DNA of 64,000 nt from assembly GCF_002904335.1 (NCBI RefSeq), contig NZ_PPHF01000157.1:117909-181908 (forward strand), in the 5' to 3' direction. Within the stretch, counting starts at the first letter, position 1. Each line of letters opens with the position of its first letter. The position numbers were made by a program, and so were the translations under genes. Below, one piece after another: positions 26,459-35,315 of this stretch. The stretch is from Amycolatopsis sp. CA-126428. Its GTDB lineage: Bacteria > Actinomycetota > Actinomycetes > Mycobacteriales > Pseudonocardiaceae. Below the pieces are notes generated by a model. That model saw only the letters and a program-made list of their open reading frames with translations. It was not told where the DNA came from and ran no database searches.

Positions 26459-27697
26459 TTACCGGTGCTCGGCCTTCCAACCGTTGTACGTGTGGTCCAG
26501 GAACCGCGCGACCCCGCGGACCACGTGCGCCGAACGCACCGACGTGAACACGTCGAACGCGTGCTGCGCCCCCGCCAGCTCCGCATACGCCACCGGCTGC
26601 CGCGACTTCTCCCGTAGCCGCGAAACGAACTCGCGTGCCTCCCGTACCGGGACCAGCGAGTCGTCCCGGCCGTGGATCACGAAGAACGGTGGTGCGTCCG
26701 AGGTGATCCGATCCAGCGGGGACGCCGCGATGTAGTCGTCCAAGTGCGCCACCGGGTCACGGTCCGGGGCGAACACGCGGCGGGCGATCAGGCTCTCCAG
26801 CCGGTACTTGCTCGCCGGGGCGCCGGACGTTGCCGCGAAGTCGTACACCCCGTAGTGGGGGACGCATGCCTGGATGCTCGTGTCCGCGTCCTCGAAACCC
26901 GGCTGCAACGCCGGATCGTTCTGCGACAACGCCAGCAGCGCCGACAGGTGGCCGCCCGCCGAGCCGCCCGTCACCGCCACGAAACTCGGGTCGCCGCCGT
27001 ACGAAGTGATCGATGAGCGGATCCACGCCAGCGCCTGCTTCGCCGCGACGATGTGCGCCGGCCAGCGGTGTGCCGGTGCCAGCGGGTAGTTGATCGCGAC
27101 GCACACCCAGCCCCGGCGCGCCAGGTAGCGCATCAGCGGCCGGCCCTGCTCCTCCTTGTTGCCGATCACCCACGCACCGCCGTGGACCTGCAGCAGCACC
27201 GGCGCGCCCGAAACCGGCTCGACAGGGCGGTACACGTCCAGCAGGAACCGCTTGCCGCCCGGGGCGTACGCGATGTTGCGGTCGATGCGGACGTCGGGGG
27301 CGCCCATCCGGAACGGCAGCGCCAGCTCACCCCACGGCAGGCCCAGGTCCGAGCGGCCCAGCTCCGACGCGTAGTCCTCGCCCAGCGCCGACGTCAGCGC
27401 GTTCTCGATCTCCTCGCGGGCGCCGTGCCCGGTGCGGATCAGCGCGGCCAGCCCGGCGGCGGACGCGGCCGCCATCGCCAGGCCCGCCTTCGTCGAGCGG
27501 TCGCCGGTGCCGTGGCGGGCCACGTGGAGCAGGGAATCCGCCGCCGTCAGCGCCAGGAACTGGGGCGCCAGCTCGCCGGTCAGCCACCCGGCGAAGAACG
27601 CCGGGATCGTCGTGGACCGGGCCCGCAGCGGGCGGAGGGCGTTGGCGGTGAGACCGAGCTGGACCGCGCGACGGATCAGGAAATTCGGCTGCACCAC
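26459..27697 (-). CDS. Alpha/beta-hydrolase carboxylesterase/lipase
   Basis: A 412-residue esterase of the hormone-sensitive-lipase-like group. The oxyanion motif is VHGGAWVIG, the nucleophile elbow GGSAGGHLSA, the acid FVIHGRDDSLVP and the catalytic His AGAQHAFDV. The 150-residue N-terminal extension is partly hydrophobic (FAGWLTGELAPQFLALTA) and may associate with membranes, as in actinobacterial Lip proteins. Start GTG 27697 (a second GTG is adjacent) has no clear ribosome site. Divergent from a WS/DGAT acyltransferase, suggesting storage-lipid or steroid-ester turnover. Confidence 0.87.
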   Translation of the reverse strand: MVQPNFLIRRAVQLGLTANALRPLRARSTTIPAFFAGWLTGELAPQFLALTAADSLLHVARHGTGDRSTKAGLAMAAASAAGLAALIRTGHGAREEIENALTSALGEDYASELGRSDLGLPWGELALPFRMGAPDVRIDRNIAYAPGGKRFLLDVYRPVEPVSGAPVLLQVHGGAWVIGNKEEQGRPLMRYLARRGWVCVAINYPLAPAHRWPAHIVAAKQALAWIRSSITSYGGDPSFVAVTGGSAGGHLSALLALSQNDPALQPGFEDADTSIQACVPHYGVYDFAATSGAPASKYRLESLIARRVFAPDRDPVAHLDDYIAASPLDRITSDAPPFFVIHGRDDSLVPVREAREFVSRLREKSRQPVAYAELAGAQHAFDVFTSVRSAHVVRGVARFLDHTYNGWKAEHR

Positions 27698-27758
27698 CGC
27701 GATTGTACCGGTGAGTAGGGTGACGCGCCGCTCACCGGACGTGGCTTACCCTGGCGCC

Positions 27759-29144
27759 ATGCAGAGACTGAGCGGCCTCGACGCGAGTTTCCTCTACCTC
27801 GAGACGTCGTCGCAGGTCCTGCACGTCTGCGGGCTGCTCATCCTCGACGGCTCGACCGTCCCCGGCGGCTACAGCTTCGCGAAGCTCCAGGAACGCCTCG
27901 ACGAGCGCGTCCGGATGATCCCGGCGTTCCGCCGCAAACTGCACAATCCACTCTGGAACCTCAGCCACCCCGTGTGGGTCGAAGACGAGGACTTCGACCT
28001 CGACCACCACGTGCACCGCATCGGCGTCCCGGCCCCCGGCGACCGCGCCGAGCTGGCCGACCTCTGCGCCCACATCGCCGGGCAGCAGCTCGACCGCGCG
28101 CACCCGCTGTGGCAGCTGTACGTCATCGAAGGCCTGGCCGACGGGCGCCTCGCCGTGCTGCTCAAGATGCACCACGCGAGCGTCGACGGCGTCAGCGGCG
28201 CCAGCCTGATCACTTCCCTCGCCGGGCTCGAACCGGACGAGCCGATGCCGGAGATCGAGGAGCACCGGAACGCCGCGATGCCCTCGCCGCTGGACCTGCT
28301 CCGCTCCGGGGTCGAGAGCGTCGTGAAGCGGCCCGCCGAGGTCGCACGGCTGCTGCCCGACCTCGTCGGGCTGGTGCCGCGGTGGGTCGGCCGGGCGTTG
28401 CGCGGCAAGGGAATGCCGGTGCCGTTCACCGCGCCGAGGACGTCGCTGAACGGCACGATCACCGGGCACCGCAGCGTCGCCTTCGCCCAGCTCGACCTCG
28501 CCGGCGTCAAGGACGTCAAGAACGCCTTCGGGGTGACGGTGAACGACGTCGTGCTCGCGCTCGTCGCCGGGGCGCTGCGGGAGTTCCTCGTCGCGCGCGG
28601 GGAGCTGCCGGAGGATCCGCTGGTGGCGACCGTCCCGGTTTCGGTGCACGACCGGACCGAACGCGAGCACGGCAGCAACAAGGTCTCGGCGTTCTTCGCC
28701 TCCCTGCCGACGCACCTGCCCGACCCGGCCGCGCGCGTGTTCTTCCTCGCCGAGGCCAACCGGCGCTCGAAGGAACACCACCACGACATCGACGCCGACA
28801 TGCTGCAGGACTGGGCGCAGTTCTCGGCCGCGACGGCGTTCGGGCTCGCCGTGCGCGCGTATTCGGCGCTGCGCCTGGCCGAAAAGCACCCGGTGGTGCA
28901 CAACCTGGTCGTCTCCAACGTGCCCGGGCCGCCGATGCCGCTGTACTTCCTGGGCGCGCGGATCACCGGCTTCTACCCGCTTGGCCCGGTCTTCCACGGC
29001 GCCGGGCTGAACGTCACGGTGCTGTCCAACGCGGGGAAGCTGCACGTCGGCCTGCTCGGCGCGCGGGAGCTGGTCAAGGACCTGTGGCCGCTCGCCGACG
29101 CGCTCCCGGACGCGCTCTCCGAACTGCTCAAGGCCGCGGGCTGA
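27759..29144 (+). CDS. Wax ester synthase/diacylglycerol acyltransferase (WS/DGAT)
   Basis: A 461-residue acyltransferase that makes triacylglycerol or wax esters from acyl-CoA. The catalytic HHxxxDG is at residues 138-144 (MHHASVDGVSG). The N-terminal LSGLDASFLYLET and the C-terminal NLVVSNVPGPPMPLYFLGA are family signatures. ATG 27759 lacks a ribosome site; TACCCT ends 6 nt upstream, so a leaderless transcript is possible. Its end overlaps the convergent F420-type gene by 17 bp. No KstR box is visible here. Confidence 0.9.
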   Translation: MQRLSGLDASFLYLETSSQVLHVCGLLILDGSTVPGGYSFAKLQERLDERVRMIPAFRRKLHNPLWNLSHPVWVEDEDFDLDHHVHRIGVPAPGDRAELADLCAHIAGQQLDRAHPLWQLYVIEGLADGRLAVLLKMHHASVDGVSGASLITSLAGLEPDEPMPEIEEHRNAAMPSPLDLLRSGVESVVKRPAEVARLLPDLVGLVPRWVGRALRGKGMPVPFTAPRTSLNGTITGHRSVAFAQLDLAGVKDVKNAFGVTVNDVVLALVAGALREFLVARGELPEDPLVATVPVSVHDRTEREHGSNKVSAFFASLPTHLPDPAARVFFLAEANRRSKEHHHDIDADMLQDWAQFSAATAFGLAVRAYSALRLAEKHPVVHNLVVSNVPGPPMPLYFLGARITGFYPLGPVFHGAGLNVTVLSNAGKLHVGLLGARELVKDLWPLADALPDALSELLKAAG

Positions 29145-29625
29145 GCACCACGACCGGGATCTCCCGCTCGGTCCAGGCCTGGTACTTGGCGAAGTCCGCG
29201 TACAGCTCGACCAGCCGCGGCCACAACTCGGCGCGTTCCGGCGGCCCGGCGACCCGGGCCGTGACCGGGACGCCGCGACGGCCCTTGAGGTCGATGCGGG
29301 TTTCGGGGTGCGCCAGCAGGTTGCGGTACCACTGCGGGTGCCGCGGCAGCCCGCCCTGCGAGCCGACGATGACGACGTCGTCGCCGGAGCGCAGGTAGAG
29401 CAGCGGGGTGGTGAACCGGCGCCCGGACTTGCGGCCGCGGTGCTCCAGCAGCAGGGTCGGCACGGGCTTGCGGAACCCCGCCCCGATCCGCCACGTGCTG
29501 CCGACCCGGCCGCCGGTCAGCCGGAAGACGGCCACCTGCGCCTTCGCCGCGTACTTCATCACCTTCGCCGTCACCGGGGAATCCAGGCCCTCGGGCTTCT
29601 GGTCGGGCAGGCTGAAGCGTCCCAT
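29128..29625 (-). CDS. Deazaflavin (F420)-dependent nitroreductase-family protein
   Basis: A 165-residue split-barrel protein of the Ddn/deazaflavin-dependent family. Typical stretches are LLLEHRGRKSGRRFTTPLLY, SQGGLPRHPQWYRNLLAHP and LWPRLVELYADFAKYQ. Start ATG 29625 has AAGGA 7 nt upstream and shares a base with the stop of the hydrolase frame upstream (TGATG). Likely reduces small molecules with F420H2; substrate unknown. Confidence 0.88.
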   Translation of the reverse strand: MGRFSLPDQKPEGLDSPVTAKVMKYAAKAQVAVFRLTGGRVGSTWRIGAGFRKPVPTLLLEHRGRKSGRRFTTPLLYLRSGDDVVIVGSQGGLPRHPQWYRNLLAHPETRIDLKGRRGVPVTARVAGPPERAELWPRLVELYADFAKYQAWTEREIPVVVLSPRP

Positions 29626-30474
29626 CAGGAGTTCCTTCCTCGGAGGGAGTGGACCGCGGCGAGCAGGGCGGGCACCCAGCGATCGGCGGCCAGCACGCAG
29701 GCCGCGTGCCCGGCCGCGACCTCGTAGGTGGCCGCGCCGGGGATCCGGCGGGCCAGGGACCGCTGGTGGGCGGGGGCGATGAACCGGTCGCGGGCGGTCA
29801 CGACGACCGCGGCCGGCAGCCAGCGTGGGCAGCCACGGCGTCGAGTCGAACCGGCCGATTTCGTCGACGGCGACCGCGATCGCCCACGGCGTCGTCGACC
29901 GGAACTCCCGCAGCCCCCACCGGTGGTCTTCGACGCGGGCGCGCGGCACCCCGGCCGGGGCGGCCGGCGGTTTCGCGCGCTCGCGTAGCTGCCGCACGGT
30001 CCGGCCGAACACGTCGAGGGCGATCCGCTGGCGCAGCCCGCGGCGGAAGGTGCTCGCGGTCGAGCAGAGCACCGGTCCGGTAACACGTTCTGGTTCGGCG
30101 CGGGCGACGAGCTGGCCGACCATACCGCCCATCGAGTACCCGGCGAGGGTGAACCGCCCGATGCCGAGCGCGTCGGCGACCGCGGTGACGTCGTCCGCGC
30201 AGTCGGCGAGCCGGAACTCGGGCGAGCGGATGCCCCGGCCGTGCCAGCGCTGGTCGAACACGACGACGCGGTGCTGCCGCGCCAGCAGGTCGAGAGCCGG
30301 GTACCAGGTCAGGAGGCCGGTGCAGGCCACCGAATGCAACAGCAGCAGGGCGGGCGCGTCGCGCGGGCCGATGTCGGTGACCACGGTGCGCCCGCGGCCG
30401 GGCAGCTCCAGGGAGACCGGCTCGGGCACGCCCGCGGTCGGCGGCACGGTGACCAGCCGCCGCGTCGCCGCCAT
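29625..30474 (-). pseudogene. Alpha/beta hydrolase with a +1 frameshift
   Basis: From ATG 30474 (GGAGGAGG upstream) the frame encodes a standard alpha/beta hydrolase: LLLHSVACTGLLTWYPAL, VVVFDQRWHGRG, nucleophile AGYSMGGMVGQL. It continues to DSTPWLPTLA near 29825, then turns to arginine-rich nonsense. One frame over, the C-terminal part continues as PAAVVVTARDRFIAPAHQ and AAGHAACVLAADRW, including the acid and His regions, to the TGA at 29625. Removing one base of the CC at 29820-29821 joins them. It is complete apart from the extra base. Its start is 88 bp from that of fadE28, with a KstR box between. Confidence 0.75.
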
Positions 30475-30520
30475 CCAGCCTCCTCCGGGGGTTGCCGAGC
30501 CGGTCCTTTCCGGTTAAGAC

Positions 30521-30534
30521 TAGAACAGGTTTCA
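30521..30534. promoter_or_regulatory. KstR box before the side-chain operon
   Basis: TAGAACAGGTTTCA fits TnnAACnnGTTnnA at all fixed positions. It ends 27 bp upstream of the GTG start of fadE28 and lies between it and the divergent hydrolase gene. Confidence 0.85.
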
Positions 30535-30561
30535 ATATTGCGCCCGATCCGGAGGACAGGC

Positions 30562-31611
30562 GTGGACTTCGCCCCTGACGAAACGCAGACCGAGATCGCC
30601 GCCCTCGCCGCGAAAGTGCTCGGGTCGCCGGACGATCCCTGGCGCGCCCTCGCTACGGCGGGCCTGCTCGCCCTGGCCCTGCCGCCGGAGCTGGACGGCG
30701 ACGGCTTGGGCGTGACCGAGGTCGCCCAGGTCCTGACCGAGGTCGGCCGGGCCGCCGCGCCGGTGCCCGCGTACGCCGCGCTCGCCTTGGGCGTCCTGCC
30801 GATCGAGTCGCTCGGCACCCCGGCCCAGCGCGCGGAGTTGCTGCCGCCGGTCGCGGCCGGGGAGGCACTGCTCACCGCCGCCCTGAACGAGCCCTCCGCG
30901 CCCCTGGCCGCCGAGCCCGCCGCGACCGCGCGGGCCGGAGACGGGAAGTGGCTGCTCAGCGGCGTGAAGACCGCGGTCCCGTACGCCGCCGAAGCCACCC
31001 GGATCCTCACGCCGGTGACCACCGCGCACGGCAGCGCCGTCTACCTCGTCGACCCGCGCGCCGACGGGGTCACGCTCGTCCGGACGCCCACCTCTTCCGA
31101 CACACCGGAGTACACCGTCCGGCTCGACGACGTCGCCGTCGAGGAAACGGACCTCCTGTTCGACCGCGGTGCCGTGGCGGCGCTGCACCGGTTCGCGCTG
31201 GCCGGCGCCTTGGCCCTCGGCGACGGCCTGCTGGCCGGCGCGCTGGCGCTGACCGTCAAGCACGTCGGCGAGCGGACCCAGTTCGGCCGGCCCCTCTCCG
31301 CCTTCCAGGCCGTGGCGGGCCAGATCGCCGACGTCTACGTGGCCGCCCGGACCGTGCACCTCGCCGTGACGTCCGCGGTGTGGCGGCTGGCTTCGGGCCT
31401 CGACGCCGACGCCGACCTGGACGTCGCCGCCTACTGGTTCGCCTCGCGGGCCCCGGAAGCGCTGGCGACCTGCCACCACCTGCACGGCGGGGTCGGTGTC
31501 GAAGAAACCTATCCGCTGCACCGGTATTCGTCGGCGGTCAAGGATCTCGGCCGGACGCTGGGCGGGGCCGCGCACCGGCTCGGCCGGCTCGGCGAACGAG
31601 TGGCGGGGTGA
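30562..31611 (+). CDS. fadE28: FadE28/ChsE1-type acyl-CoA dehydrogenase subunit
   Basis: A 349-residue, shortened acyl-CoA dehydrogenase. The C-terminal helical part has GERTQFGRPLSAFQAVAGQIAD and HHLHGGVGVEETYPLHRY. In mycobacteria FadE28 and FadE29 form a heterotetramer (ChsE1-ChsE2) that dehydrogenates the three-carbon remnant of the cholesterol side chain (C22 CoA ester). GTG 30562 has GGAGGA 5 nt upstream. First gene of a five-gene unit in the M. tuberculosis igr order; a KstR box precedes it. cyp125, which heads the mycobacterial operon, is absent here. Confidence 0.9.
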   Translation: MDFAPDETQTEIAALAAKVLGSPDDPWRALATAGLLALALPPELDGDGLGVTEVAQVLTEVGRAAAPVPAYAALALGVLPIESLGTPAQRAELLPPVAAGEALLTAALNEPSAPLAAEPAATARAGDGKWLLSGVKTAVPYAAEATRILTPVTTAHGSAVYLVDPRADGVTLVRTPTSSDTPEYTVRLDDVAVEETDLLFDRGAVAALHRFALAGALALGDGLLAGALALTVKHVGERTQFGRPLSAFQAVAGQIADVYVAARTVHLAVTSAVWRLASGLDADADLDVAAYWFASRAPEALATCHHLHGGVGVEETYPLHRYSSAVKDLGRTLGGAAHRLGRLGERVAG

Positions 31612-31615
31612 GCGG

Positions 31616-32770
31616 ATGCACGTCGAACTGACCACGGCGCAACGACAGCTGCGCGCCGAACTGCGCGAGTACTTCGCCGGGTTGATCAGCGCCGAGGAAC
31701 GCCAGGCGATGCGGCGCGAGCGGCACGGGCCGGTGTTCCGCGAGATCGTCCGCCGGATGGGCCGCGACGGCCGGCTCGGCGTCGGCTGGCCGGTCGAGTA
31801 CGGCGGCCAGGGCTTCGGCGGGATCGAACAGCACCTGTTCGTCGACGAGGCCGCGCGCGCCGACGTCCAGCTGCCCTCGGTCACGCTCCAGACGGTCGGG
31901 CCGACGCTGCAGGAGTTCGGCACGGACGAGCAGAAGTCCTTCTTCCTGCCGAAGATCCTGGCCGGGGAGATCCACTTCGCGATCGGCTACAGCGAGCCGG
32001 AAGCGGGCACCGACCTCGCGTCGCTGCGGACGACGGCGGTGCGCGACGGCGACGAATACGTCGTCAACGGCCAGAAGATCTTCACCACCGGCGGGCACGA
32101 CGCCGACTACGTCTGGCTCGCCGTGCGGACCGCGCCGGACGCGCCGAAGCACAAGGGCATCTCGATCCTCATCGTCGACACGAGCGATCCCGGCTACTCG
32201 TGGACGCCGATCATCACCTGCGACGGCGCCCACCACGTCAACGCGACGTACTATTCGGACGTCCGCGTGCCGGTGAACCGCTTGGTGGGGCAGGAAAACG
32301 CGGGCTGGCGGCTGATCACGACGCAGCTCAACCACGAGCGCGTCATGCTCGGGCCGGCCGGGCGGATCGGCGGCCTGTACGACCGCGTGCACGCGTGGGC
32401 GAGCGCGCACGGCCTGCTGGACCTCGCCGACGTGCGGGCCGTGCTCGCCGAGGCCATGGCCGTGACCAGGGTGAACGAACTGCTGAACTGGCAGGTGGCG
32501 GTGTCCGCGGCGAGTGCGCCGGTCGGCGTGGCCGACGCGTCGGCGACCAAGGTGTTCAGCTCGGAGGCCATCCAGCGGATCGGCCGGAACCTCGAGGAAG
32601 TCGTCGCGCGCCACGGCGACCTGGCCGATCCGGACACCGCCGAGCTGGCGGACTGGCTCGACCTCACCGCCAAGCGCAACATCGTGCTGACCTTCGGCGG
32701 CGGCGTCAGCGAAATCCAACGGGAGCTGATCGCCTCGATCGGCCTGGGCCTGCCGAGGGTGCCACGATGA
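31616..32770 (+). CDS. fadE29: FadE29/ChsE2-type acyl-CoA dehydrogenase subunit
   Basis: A 384-residue acyl-CoA dehydrogenase with the FAD/substrate region GYSEPEAGTDLASLRTTA and KHKGISILIVD. The C-terminal ITFGG-like segment reads VLTFGGGVSEIQRELIA. It pairs with the shorter FadE28 upstream (4 bp gap). In the ChsE1-ChsE2 complex each heterodimer binds one FAD. Its stop overlaps the chsH2 start (ATGA). Confidence 0.9.
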   Translation: MHVELTTAQRQLRAELREYFAGLISAEERQAMRRERHGPVFREIVRRMGRDGRLGVGWPVEYGGQGFGGIEQHLFVDEAARADVQLPSVTLQTVGPTLQEFGTDEQKSFFLPKILAGEIHFAIGYSEPEAGTDLASLRTTAVRDGDEYVVNGQKIFTTGGHDADYVWLAVRTAPDAPKHKGISILIVDTSDPGYSWTPIITCDGAHHVNATYYSDVRVPVNRLVGQENAGWRLITTQLNHERVMLGPAGRIGGLYDRVHAWASAHGLLDLADVRAVLAEAMAVTRVNELLNWQVAVSAASAPVGVADASATKVFSSEAIQRIGRNLEEVVARHGDLADPDTAELADWLDLTAKRNIVLTFGGGVSEIQRELIASIGLGLPRVPR

Positions 32771-33675
32771 CCATCGAAGAAGCCGCCGCCGCGATCGCCG
32801 CGCAGGGGGAGTCCTCGCCGCGGCTGGCCCGGGATCCCGTCAACCAGGCCATGGTGAACAACTGGGTCGAGGCGATCGGCGACCGCAACCCGGTCTACAC
32901 CGACCCGGAGTACGCCGCCGCCAGTGTCCACAAGGGACTGGTCGCGCCGCCCGCGATGGCCCAGGTGTGGACGATGAACGGCCTGCACGGCAGCCGGGCC
33001 GACGACGACCCGCTCGGCGCGATGATGGCCGTGCTCGACGAGGCCGGGTTCACCTCCGTGGTGGCCACGAACTCCGAGCAGACCTACCACCGGTACCTGC
33101 GGCCGGGTGAACACGTGGCGGCGGCGACCCGCCTGGAGACGGTCGTCGGCCCGAAGCGGACGGCGCTGGGCGAAGGCTGGTTCGTCACCACCCGGACGAC
33201 CTGGTCCGTCGGCTCCGAAGCCGTCGCCGAGATGGTGTTCCGGGTCCTGAAGTTCCGCCCGCCCGCCCCGAAGCCGCCGCCGGCGCCGGTGCTGCGGCCG
33301 GTGATCAGCCGGGACACGGAGTTCTTCTGGGACGGTCTTCGCGAGGGGGAGCTGCGGATCCAGCGCTGGGGCGAGACGCTGCGGCACCCGCCGGGGCCGA
33401 TGCCGCCCGACGGCTCGCTGGACACCAAGCCCGACTACGTCGTCGCCAGTGGCCGGGGGACCGTGTACTCCTTCGTCGTGCACCACCACCCGCCGGTGCC
33501 GGGCAAGGAACTCCCGTTCGTCGTGGCCCTGGTGGAACTGGAAGAAGGGGTCCGCGTGATGGCCGAACTCCTGGACGCGTCCCCGGACGAGGTCCACATC
33601 GGACTGCCGGTCGTCGCGGCGTTCGTCAAGGTGGACGACGACCTGACCCTGCCCGCGTGGAAGGTGGCCCGATGA
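32767..33675 (+). CDS. chsH2: ChsH2: MaoC-like hydratase domain fused to DUF35/OB fold
   Basis: A 302-residue two-domain protein. Residues about 1-165 are a MaoC-like hotdog domain (IGDRNPVYTDPEYAAAS). Residues about 180-302 are a DUF35 domain (EFFWDGLREGELRIQRW, then the OB-fold GTVYSFVVHHHPP). With ChsH1 it hydrates the 17(20)-enoyl-CoA; the DUF35 part binds Ltp2 for the retro-aldol step. The position where DUF35 proteins usually have a CxxC zinc ribbon reads QRWGETLRHPPGPMPPDG, without cysteines. ATGA overlaps at both ends. Confidence 0.9.
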   Translation: MTIEEAAAAIAAQGESSPRLARDPVNQAMVNNWVEAIGDRNPVYTDPEYAAASVHKGLVAPPAMAQVWTMNGLHGSRADDDPLGAMMAVLDEAGFTSVVATNSEQTYHRYLRPGEHVAAATRLETVVGPKRTALGEGWFVTTRTTWSVGSEAVAEMVFRVLKFRPPAPKPPPAPVLRPVISRDTEFFWDGLREGELRIQRWGETLRHPPGPMPPDGSLDTKPDYVVASGRGTVYSFVVHHHPPVPGKELPFVVALVELEEGVRVMAELLDASPDEVHIGLPVVAAFVKVDDDLTLPAWKVAR

Positions 33676-34061
33676 CCGTCGTCGCCGAAGGGACCGAGCT
33701 GCCGCCGCTGACGATCGAGGCGACACCGACGTTCGTCGTCAGCACGGCGCTGGCCACCCGTGACTTCCAGGACGTCCACCACGACCGCGACTCGGCCGTG
33801 GCCCGCGGCTCGAAGGACATCTTCCTCAACATCCTCACCGACACCGGGCTGGTCCAGCGGTTCGTCTCGGAATGGGCCGGGTCCGAGGCGCTGATCCGGT
33901 CGATCAAGATCCGGCTCGGCGTGCCCTGCTACGCCTACGACACGCTGACGTTCACCGGCCGGGTGGTCTCCCGTGCGGGCAACGACGTCGTCGTCTCGGT
34001 GTCCGGTGTGGACAGTCTCGGCGAGCACGTCGCCGGGACCGTGGAGGTGACGTTGCCGTGA
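33672..34061 (+). CDS. chsH1: ChsH1 MaoC-like enoyl-CoA hydratase subunit
   Basis: A 129-residue hotdog-fold protein with the hydratase motif region ALATRDFQDVHHDRDSAVARG and DIFLNILTDTGLVQRF. It carries the catalytic Asp/His residues that the ChsH2 MaoC domain needs in the ChsH1-ChsH2 heterodimer. Start overlaps the chsH2 stop (ATGA) and its stop overlaps the ltp2 start (GTGA). Confidence 0.9.
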   Translation: MTVVAEGTELPPLTIEATPTFVVSTALATRDFQDVHHDRDSAVARGSKDIFLNILTDTGLVQRFVSEWAGSEALIRSIKIRLGVPCYAYDTLTFTGRVVSRAGNDVVVSVSGVDSLGEHVAGTVEVTLP

Positions 34062-35227
34062 CGCTCTCCGGGAAGGCGGCCATCGCCGGGATCGGCGCGA
34101 CGGAGTTTTCCAAGGACTCCGGGCGCAGCGAGCTGCGGCTGGCGGCCGAATGCATCTCCCACGCCCTCGCCGACGCCGGGCTGTCACCGTCCGATGTGGA
34201 TGGTCTGGTGTCGTTCACCATGGACGGAAACGCGGAGATCGCCGTCGCGCGCGAGCTGGGGATCCCCGAACTGAAGTTCTTCAGCCGGATCCACTACGGC
34301 GGCGGTGCCGCGGCGGCGACCGTGCAGCAGGCCGCGATGGCGGTGGCGACCGGCGTCGCGGACGTCGTCGTCGCCTACCGGGCGTTCAACGAGCGGTCCG
34401 GGCACCGCTTCGGCCAGGTGTCGTCCGCGGCGGCCGGCCAGGTCAACTCCTCGGGGGTGGACAACGCGTTCCACTACCCGATGGGCATCGCGACCCCGGC
34501 GGCGACGGTGGCCATGGTGGCCCGGCGCTATCTGCACGACTACGGCGCGACGAGCGAGGACTTCGGCCGCGTGGCGGTCATCGACCGCAAGCACGCGGCG
34601 ACCAACCCGAACGCGTGGTTCCACGGCCGGCCCATCACCCTGGAAGAGCACCAGGCGTCACGCTGGGTGGCCGAGCCACTGCACCTGCTCGACTGCTGCC
34701 AGGAGAGCGACGGCGGCGTCGCGCTGGTCGTCACCAGCGTTTCGCGAGCCCGTGATCTCGCCCGCCCGCCCGCGGTGATCGCGGCGGCGGCGCAGGGGAG
34801 CGGGCCCGACCAGTACGTGATGACCAGCTACTACCGCGACGACCTGGCCGCGCTGCCGGAAATGGGCGTCGTGGGCCGGCAGCTGTGGGGCCAGTCCGGG
34901 CTCGGACCGTCCGATGTGGACGTCGCCGTCCTGTACGACCACTTCACCCCGTACGTGCTGATGCAGCTGGAGGAACTGGGGTTCTGCGGCCGGGGCGAGG
35001 CGAAGGACTTCATCGCCGGCGGCGCGCTGGAGCTCGACGGCGCGTTGCCGCTCAACCCGCACGGCGGCCAGCTCGGCGAGGCGTACATCCACGGCATGAA
35101 CGGCATCGCGGAGGGCGTCCGCCAGGTGCGCGGCACGGCGGCCAACCAGGTCGAGGGCGCGGCCCGGGTGCTGGTCACGGCGGGGACGGGCGTGCCGACG
35201 AGCGGACTCCTCCTGACGGGTGACTGA
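34058..35227 (+). CDS. ltp2: Ltp2 thiolase-fold steroid side-chain aldolase
   Basis: A 389-residue thiolase-superfamily protein of the lipid-transfer/SCP-x type. N-terminal KAAIAGIGATEFSKDSGRS, central RIHYGGGAAAATVQQAA, C-terminal LYDHFTPYVLMQLEELGF and PLNPHGGQLGEAYIHGMNG are family features. With the DUF35 domain of ChsH2 it cleaves the 17-hydroxy side-chain CoA ester to a C17 ketone (androstenedione type) plus propionyl-CoA. Start is GTG 34058 in a 4-nt overlap. It closes the core side-chain operon. Confidence 0.92.
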   Translation: MTLSGKAAIAGIGATEFSKDSGRSELRLAAECISHALADAGLSPSDVDGLVSFTMDGNAEIAVARELGIPELKFFSRIHYGGGAAAATVQQAAMAVATGVADVVVAYRAFNERSGHRFGQVSSAAAGQVNSSGVDNAFHYPMGIATPAATVAMVARRYLHDYGATSEDFGRVAVIDRKHAATNPNAWFHGRPITLEEHQASRWVAEPLHLLDCCQESDGGVALVVTSVSRARDLARPPAVIAAAAQGSGPDQYVMTSYYRDDLAALPEMGVVGRQLWGQSGLGPSDVDVAVLYDHFTPYVLMQLEELGFCGRGEAKDFIAGGALELDGALPLNPHGGQLGEAYIHGMNGIAEGVRQVRGTAANQVEGAARVLVTAGTGVPTSGLLLTGD

Positions 35228-35315
35228 GTGTCACCTCAATGACGGCTGGTGCGCGACCGGCGTGGGTGTCACGGTGGAGACACCACCTGCGACGGAGAGT
35301 GAGGCCGAACTGGCG

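Noticed and set aside
30079..30092. KstR-like sequence GGTAACACGTTCTG inside the hydrolase gene
   Set aside because: The core matches but both terminal consensus bases (T and A) are wrong, and it lies about 385 bp inside a coding region. Kept only as a chance match.
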